From: Psychrobacter sp. UBA5136
Lineage (GTDB): Bacteria > Pseudomonadota > Gammaproteobacteria > Pseudomonadales > Moraxellaceae
Direction: 5' to 3'
Assembly: GCF_002414005.1 (NCBI RefSeq)
Contig: NZ_DHYG01000047.1
Span: 1-16,726, forward strand
Length of the DNA: 16,726 bases
In this document: piece by piece, positions 13,626 to 16,726 of the stretch
Numbering within the stretch: position 1 is the first letter of the stretch
Layout: every line of letters starts with the position of its first letter
Made by a program: the position numbers and the translations under genes
The notes under the pieces: model-generated
The model's input: only the letters and a program-made list of their open reading frames with translations
Database searches by the model: none
What the model was told of the DNA's origin: nothing

Positions 13626-14381
13626 TTAAATATTACCTTTAACAAAAGGCACCAAACCATCACGGCGCATCCAAGTAGCAATAGAATAACGCTGACGATG
13701 GGCGATTTGCACTTGATGTTGTAGGTCACTATCAAATATGACCAATCTATTAGCAACAGGCATGACATTATGATGAACGCCATGTTTATCGACGATTTCT
13801 AAAGCGCCGCCGTCACTATCGCGCCAATCATCATTGAGATAAAATACCGCCGAGATAACGCGCTCGTCACGTCCAGCAGGATTGTCGCTATGCCATTGAT
13901 AGCCAAAGCCTACCGGATAACAAGCGTAATGTGCTTCACTATGGCGAATACCGGCAAATAAGCTTTGATTGAATAAAACAGCAAGCGCATTGATACTTTG
14001 TAAATAATAGTAGCCTGCAAAAAAGTTTTCGGTAATCCAGCGAATACGGTCGCCGCGAATATCGCTGACTCGAATACCGGCGGTCAGTTCGGCGTCACGA
14101 TAGTCAATAAAACCGCTTTCAGATTGCAGAGCTAACAGCGCTTTATTGTCAAACACCTCATCAATAATCATCCAGCCATCATCTACAAACTTATCTAGCT
14201 GCTTATCGGTCAGCTTCTCTTGCCAATCGATATCGAAATCGGTGAATTGTAATTCACGCTGAGTTGGCGGCGTTTGACTTTCGTTATCGCTAGAGGGATA
14301 TAGTAGTGGCGGGTTATCCGCCCCAATCGGATGATCGACGACTAACTTTGTCACATCAAGATTGCTAATAATCTGCGTCAT
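13626..14381 (-). CDS. 2-oxoglutarate/Fe(II)-dependent oxygenase (prolyl 4-hydroxylase-like)
   Basis: A 251-residue enzyme of the 2OG-Fe(II) oxygenase superfamily, in the P4Hc / SM-20 (EGLN-like) style. The facial triad is visible as H164 and D166 in YQWHSDN and H222 in DSDLQHQV. An Arg nine residues later (R231 in RYSIATW) probably binds 2-oxoglutarate. ISAVFYLNDDW and GGALEI are the family's core strands. The first ~55 residues are polar and likely a flexible extension. GAGG lies 4 nt before the ATG. It is first in the minus-strand group and divergent from rlmJ. Related bacterial enzymes can hydroxylate elongation factor Tu or ribosomal proteins; the substrate here is unknown. Confidence 0.85.
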   Translation of the reverse strand: MTQIISNLDVTKLVVDHPIGADNPPLLYPSSDNESQTPPTQRELQFTDFDIDWQEKLTDKQLDKFVDDGWMIIDEVFDNKALLALQSESGFIDYRDAELTAGIRVSDIRGDRIRWITENFFAGYYYLQSINALAVLFNQSLFAGIRHSEAHYACYPVGFGYQWHSDNPAGRDERVISAVFYLNDDWRDSDGGALEIVDKHGVHHNVMPVANRLVIFDSDLQHQVQIAHRQRYSIATWMRRDGLVPFVKGNI

Positions 14382-14521
14382 TTTGCCTCGCCTTTATCGA
14401 TAAACATGCTATTTGCTGTCAACACACAGCCAATCACTGCCTTTTTACCAAAACCATCGTTATCTTTTACTCTGCCTATGCTACCATAGATGCAATTTTT
14501 CTTATTTAAACTTTTGAGATT

Positions 14522-15397
14522 ATGAACTATAAACACGCCTATCACGCTGGTAACTTTGCCGATGTTGTTAAACACATTTTACTGGTACAACTGCTGAATC
14601 AATTGGGGCAAAAAAACAAACCTTTTTATGTGCTTGATGCTTATGGCGGTCGCGGCCTGTACTCGCTCGGCAGTGAAGAGGCGCGCAAAACAGGCGAAGC
14701 CAAAGGCGGTATCCAAGCTTTGTTAAAAGCTGACGTTGAAAAAGCTCCGGCGGCAGTCAAAGACTATATGGAAGGCATTAAACAAGCGCGTTTCACTTAT
14801 GATAAAAAAGTCTATCCCGGCTCGCCTTGGTGGATTGCGCATCATGTTGAAAAAAATCCTGATGCGGGCGTGCGCGGCGAAGCGTTTGAAGCCAAAGCCA
14901 GTGAATACGATGCACTAAATTATCAGCTGTATAAATTGCCGATTGGTATTCATCATCGCAATGCCTTTGAAGGTATCGCTGCGGTTATTCCGCCAAAAGA
15001 GAAGCGCGGCCTGATTTTCCTTGATCCCCCTTACGAGCAAGAGCACAAAGACTTTACCCGTTTGATTGATCTATTGGTGCACTCTTATAATAAATGGCCA
15101 CAAGGTACTTATGCCTTATGGTACCCGATTAAAAACATGGAAGCGGTCGAGCTGTTTTATAAAAAGCTAAAACGTACTGAGATGAGACGCCAACTGGTTT
15201 GCGAGCTCAATATCTATCCTAACGATATAGCTGTTGGTCTGAACGGTACAGGATTACTCGTTATCAATCCGCCTTGGCAGTTTGACAACCACGCGCGTGA
15301 GATTTTGCGTTTCTTACAGCCCGTGCTAAAGGTTGCGGATGCACCAAATATGTCTCCTGATAGTGCGACCAATGTGCGCTGGCTGGTTGGCGAATAA
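14522..15397 (+). CDS. rlmJ: 23S rRNA (adenine(2030)-N(6))-methyltransferase RlmJ
   Basis: SAM-dependent methyltransferase that makes m6A2030 in 23S rRNA; 291 residues, near the 280 of E. coli RlmJ. Signatures are YKHAYHAGNFADVVKH (3-18), the SAM-binding LDAYGGRGLYSLGS (38-51), YPGSPWW (98-104) and the catalytic DPPYE (168-172). LWYPIK and GTGLLVINPPW follow later. The ribosome site is weak (GAG about 5 nt upstream), but the family N-terminus begins exactly at this Met. pssA starts 11 nt after the stop, so the two are probably an operon. Confidence 0.96.
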   Translation: MNYKHAYHAGNFADVVKHILLVQLLNQLGQKNKPFYVLDAYGGRGLYSLGSEEARKTGEAKGGIQALLKADVEKAPAAVKDYMEGIKQARFTYDKKVYPGSPWWIAHHVEKNPDAGVRGEAFEAKASEYDALNYQLYKLPIGIHHRNAFEGIAAVIPPKEKRGLIFLDPPYEQEHKDFTRLIDLLVHSYNKWPQGTYALWYPIKNMEAVELFYKKLKRTEMRRQLVCELNIYPNDIAVGLNGTGLLVINPPWQFDNHAREILRFLQPVLKVADAPNMSPDSATNVRWLVGE

Positions 15398-15407
15398 GGA
15401 TATCGTT

Positions 15408-16364
15408 ATGACGACTGATCACTCATCAAGCAATCTACTAAAAGACGGTCTGCGCAAAGACAAGCGGACACAAGAAAGTCTGGTAACGGATGGTGTTATG
15501 AATGGTGTTTTGGTAAAAGAGCCATTGTTACAAGATAGCGCTGCCACTCAGCCGCCTTTTGTCGATGAGCATGAGTTCAATATTCGCCTAGCGGATGATG
15601 ATAATTATGATGGCTTAACCTTTGAGGTGATTGAAGCAGAAGTCGCCGAAGGTAAGCGCGTGGTCAGTCGCGGTGTATATTTAGCGCCCAATCTCATCAC
15701 AACTTTATCTTTGCTATCGGGTTTTTATTCTATTTTAGCCAGTACCCAAGGCGAATTTTATAAAGCCTCACTGGCGATTTTCTTATCCGCCATTCTTGAT
15801 GGAGCCGATGGGCGCGTTGCGCGTATGCTTAATGCGCAAAGTCCTTTTGGCGAGCAGTATGATTCGCTTGCCGATATGCTAGCTTTTGGCGTTGCGCCAG
15901 CGATTTTGGTTTATAGTTTTGCGCTACAGCCGTTAGGTCGTATTGGTCTCGGTTGCGCTTTCGTCTTTACAGCCTGCGGCGCGTTTCGCTTGGCGCGCTT
16001 TAACGTACAGGTTGGTATTGTCGATAAAAAGTATTTTGTCGGTTTGGCAAGCCCACTTGCTGCTATCTTAGTCACCGCGGCTGTTATGGTCGCAATAGAT
16101 CATAATGAGTGGATTGGACAATATGATACGGCGATCATGCTACTGTTTGCCGCTTGGGTGGTGATTTGTGGTTTATTGATGGTCAGTAACGTCAAATACT
16201 ATAGCTTTAAAGAGTTTGATAAAAAGAAAGTGCCATTCGTTGTGCTTATCATTGGCGTATTAGTCATGAGTATCATCTTATATGATATCCCTGTTGGCAT
16301 CTTGGCCATTGGTATCATCTATGCCTTATCAGGTATTGTTACCACCCTAAAAAGTAAAATGTGA
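15408..16364 (+). CDS. pssA: CDP-diacylglycerol--serine O-phosphatidyltransferase
   Basis: Inner-membrane CDP-alcohol phosphatidyltransferase making phosphatidylserine, the precursor of phosphatidylethanolamine. It is the integral-membrane type (B. subtilis-like), not the phospholipase-D-like PssA of E. coli. The full CDP-OH motif DG-x2-AR-x8-G-x3-D-x3-D is present (D134, G135, R139, G148, D152, D156). Hydrophobic segments follow around 95-112, 122-131, 158-195, 212-230, 241-260 and 275-310. About 85 hydrophilic residues precede the first membrane segment, a long N-terminal extension. An upstream ATG at 15333 lies inside rlmJ and lacks support; AAGGA 7 nt before the ATG at 15408 fixes the start. 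It is probably co-transcribed with rlmJ. Confidence 0.95.
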   Translation: MTTDHSSSNLLKDGLRKDKRTQESLVTDGVMNGVLVKEPLLQDSAATQPPFVDEHEFNIRLADDDNYDGLTFEVIEAEVAEGKRVVSRGVYLAPNLITTLSLLSGFYSILASTQGEFYKASLAIFLSAILDGADGRVARMLNAQSPFGEQYDSLADMLAFGVAPAILVYSFALQPLGRIGLGCAFVFTACGAFRLARFNVQVGIVDKKYFVGLASPLAAILVTAAVMVAIDHNEWIGQYDTAIMLLFAAWVVICGLLMVSNVKYYSFKEFDKKKVPFVVLIIGVLVMSIILYDIPVGILAIGIIYALSGIVTTLKSKM

Positions 16365-16401
16365 AATTGAAAACAAAATCTCAGATTTAAATCTTAATTA
16401 A

Positions 16402-16447
16402 TCAAGGGGTTGTAAAGTATATAAAATAAAATTTAATAACCCCTTGA
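16402..16447. repeat. 10-bp inverted repeat overlapping the first terminal promoter
   Basis: TCAAGGGGTT (16402-16411) and AACCCCTTGA (16438-16447) are perfect complements separated by 26 AT-rich nt. The right arm contains the TTGA of the -35 element at 16444-16449. There is no T-run, so it is not a standard pssA terminator. It could be an operator or a weak Rho-independent stop. Confidence 0.6.
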
Positions 16448-16471
16448 CCCACCTTCAAATGCGCGTATAAT
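16444..16471 (+). promoter_or_regulatory. strong sigma-70 promoter, first of two in tandem (rrn P1-like)
   Basis: TTGACC (16444-16449), a 16-nt spacer and a perfect TATAAT (16466-16471), followed by a GC-rich discriminator (gccaccc). GC-rich discriminators are typical of stringently controlled stable-RNA promoters. Confidence 0.7.
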
Positions 16472-16582
16472 GCCACCCAGTCGAAAGGGAAGAGTGTTTA
16501 CAAAGTGCTTAGCACTGAATAAACCACCATTAGCGAGAGAGTTTCATTCAACCTGCCTATAAGTAGAAGTAGCCTGATAAAA

Positions 16583-16636
16583 ACTTTCAAACCAAATAAA
16601 AAAACTTCTTGACTTAGCAAATAAACCGTCTATAAT
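16583..16636 (+). promoter_or_regulatory. strong sigma-70 promoter with A-rich UP-like region (rrn P2-like)
   Basis: TTGACT (16609-16614), a 16-nt spacer and a perfect TATAAT (16631-16636), followed by acgcacc. A-tracts at about 16583-16604 just upstream resemble an UP element. It lies 165 bp after the first promoter. The most likely target is an rRNA or other stable-RNA operon starting beyond the window. Confidence 0.75.
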
Positions 16637-16726
16637 ACGCACCTCATTAGGACGAACTGGAAAGATTGATAGGTAATTTACATATCTTAAACCCAGCTAA
16701 CCCATTGAAACAAATTATAAAAAAGC

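Larger units (their letters stand above)
16365..16726. other. 362-bp intergenic region ending at the window edge
   Basis: No protein gene is visible after pssA. The region holds an inverted repeat and two strong plus-strand promoters. The sequence after the second promoter looks like an untranslated leader. No boxA-like antitermination site or 16S rRNA 5' sequence is reached within the window. Confidence 0.65.

Noticed and set aside
14378..14575. 65-codon minus-strand frame between the oxygenase gene and rlmJ
   Set aside because: It starts inside the rlmJ coding sequence, covers the divergent promoter region and shows no domain.
16400..16405. Divergent minus-strand -35 (TTGATT) in the left arm of the terminal inverted repeat
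   Set aside because: No -10-like hexamer exists at a suitable distance on the minus strand, and the region leads only into the pssA 3' end.

Overview
The window looks like chromosomal DNA of a gammaproteobacterium of the Moraxellaceae, most likely Psychrobacter or a close relative. This is inferred from moderately AT-rich coding sequence, the split pntA/pntAB/pntB transhydrogenase, and protein sequences that read like Psychrobacter and Acinetobacter homologues. I ran no search, so the genus is an inference. Most of the window is conserved housekeeping sequence. I see no transposase, phage gene, CRISPR array, tRNA or rRNA body, and no clear new multi-gene system.

Left part (1-2300): a possible edge-truncated minus-strand reading frame, then wrbA (flavodoxin-like quinone oxidoreductase) and a four-helix DUF2069 membrane protein on the plus strand. 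A strong terminator between convergent genes separates them from a minus-strand secreted DUF3108 protein. Centre-left (2300-5840): a 520-bp gap carries a clear sigma-32-type heat-shock promoter and a hairpin-rich leader for groES-groEL. A 108-nt imperfect palindrome and a terminator follow groEL, and yaaA (peroxide stress) converges on them.

Centre (5840-9430): a 496-bp leader holds a promoter candidate, a Rho-independent terminator and tandem 19-bp repeats. The pntA-pntAB-pntB operon for the proton-translocating NAD(P) transhydrogenase follows. Centre-right (9500-11000): a hot-dog thioesterase-like protein, a stand-alone iscX and a GyrI-like effector-binding protein on the plus strand, ending at a REP-like palindrome.

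Right part (11090-14380, minus strand): in transcription order a 2OG-Fe(II) oxygenase, a small lipoprotein, dapE (lysine/diaminopimelate synthesis) and a second lipoprotein, spaced closely enough to be co-transcribed. Divergent to these are rlmJ (23S rRNA m6A methyltransferase) and pssA (phosphatidylserine synthase), probably an operon. The last 360 bp have no gene but carry two tandem, near-consensus promoters with GC-rich discriminators. These look like promoters of a stable-RNA (rrn) operon lying just beyond the right edge.

The most interesting material is non-coding: the pntA leader with its terminator and repeats, the palindrome behind groEL, the structured groES leader, the REP-like element, and the inverted repeat overlapping the first of the terminal promoters.
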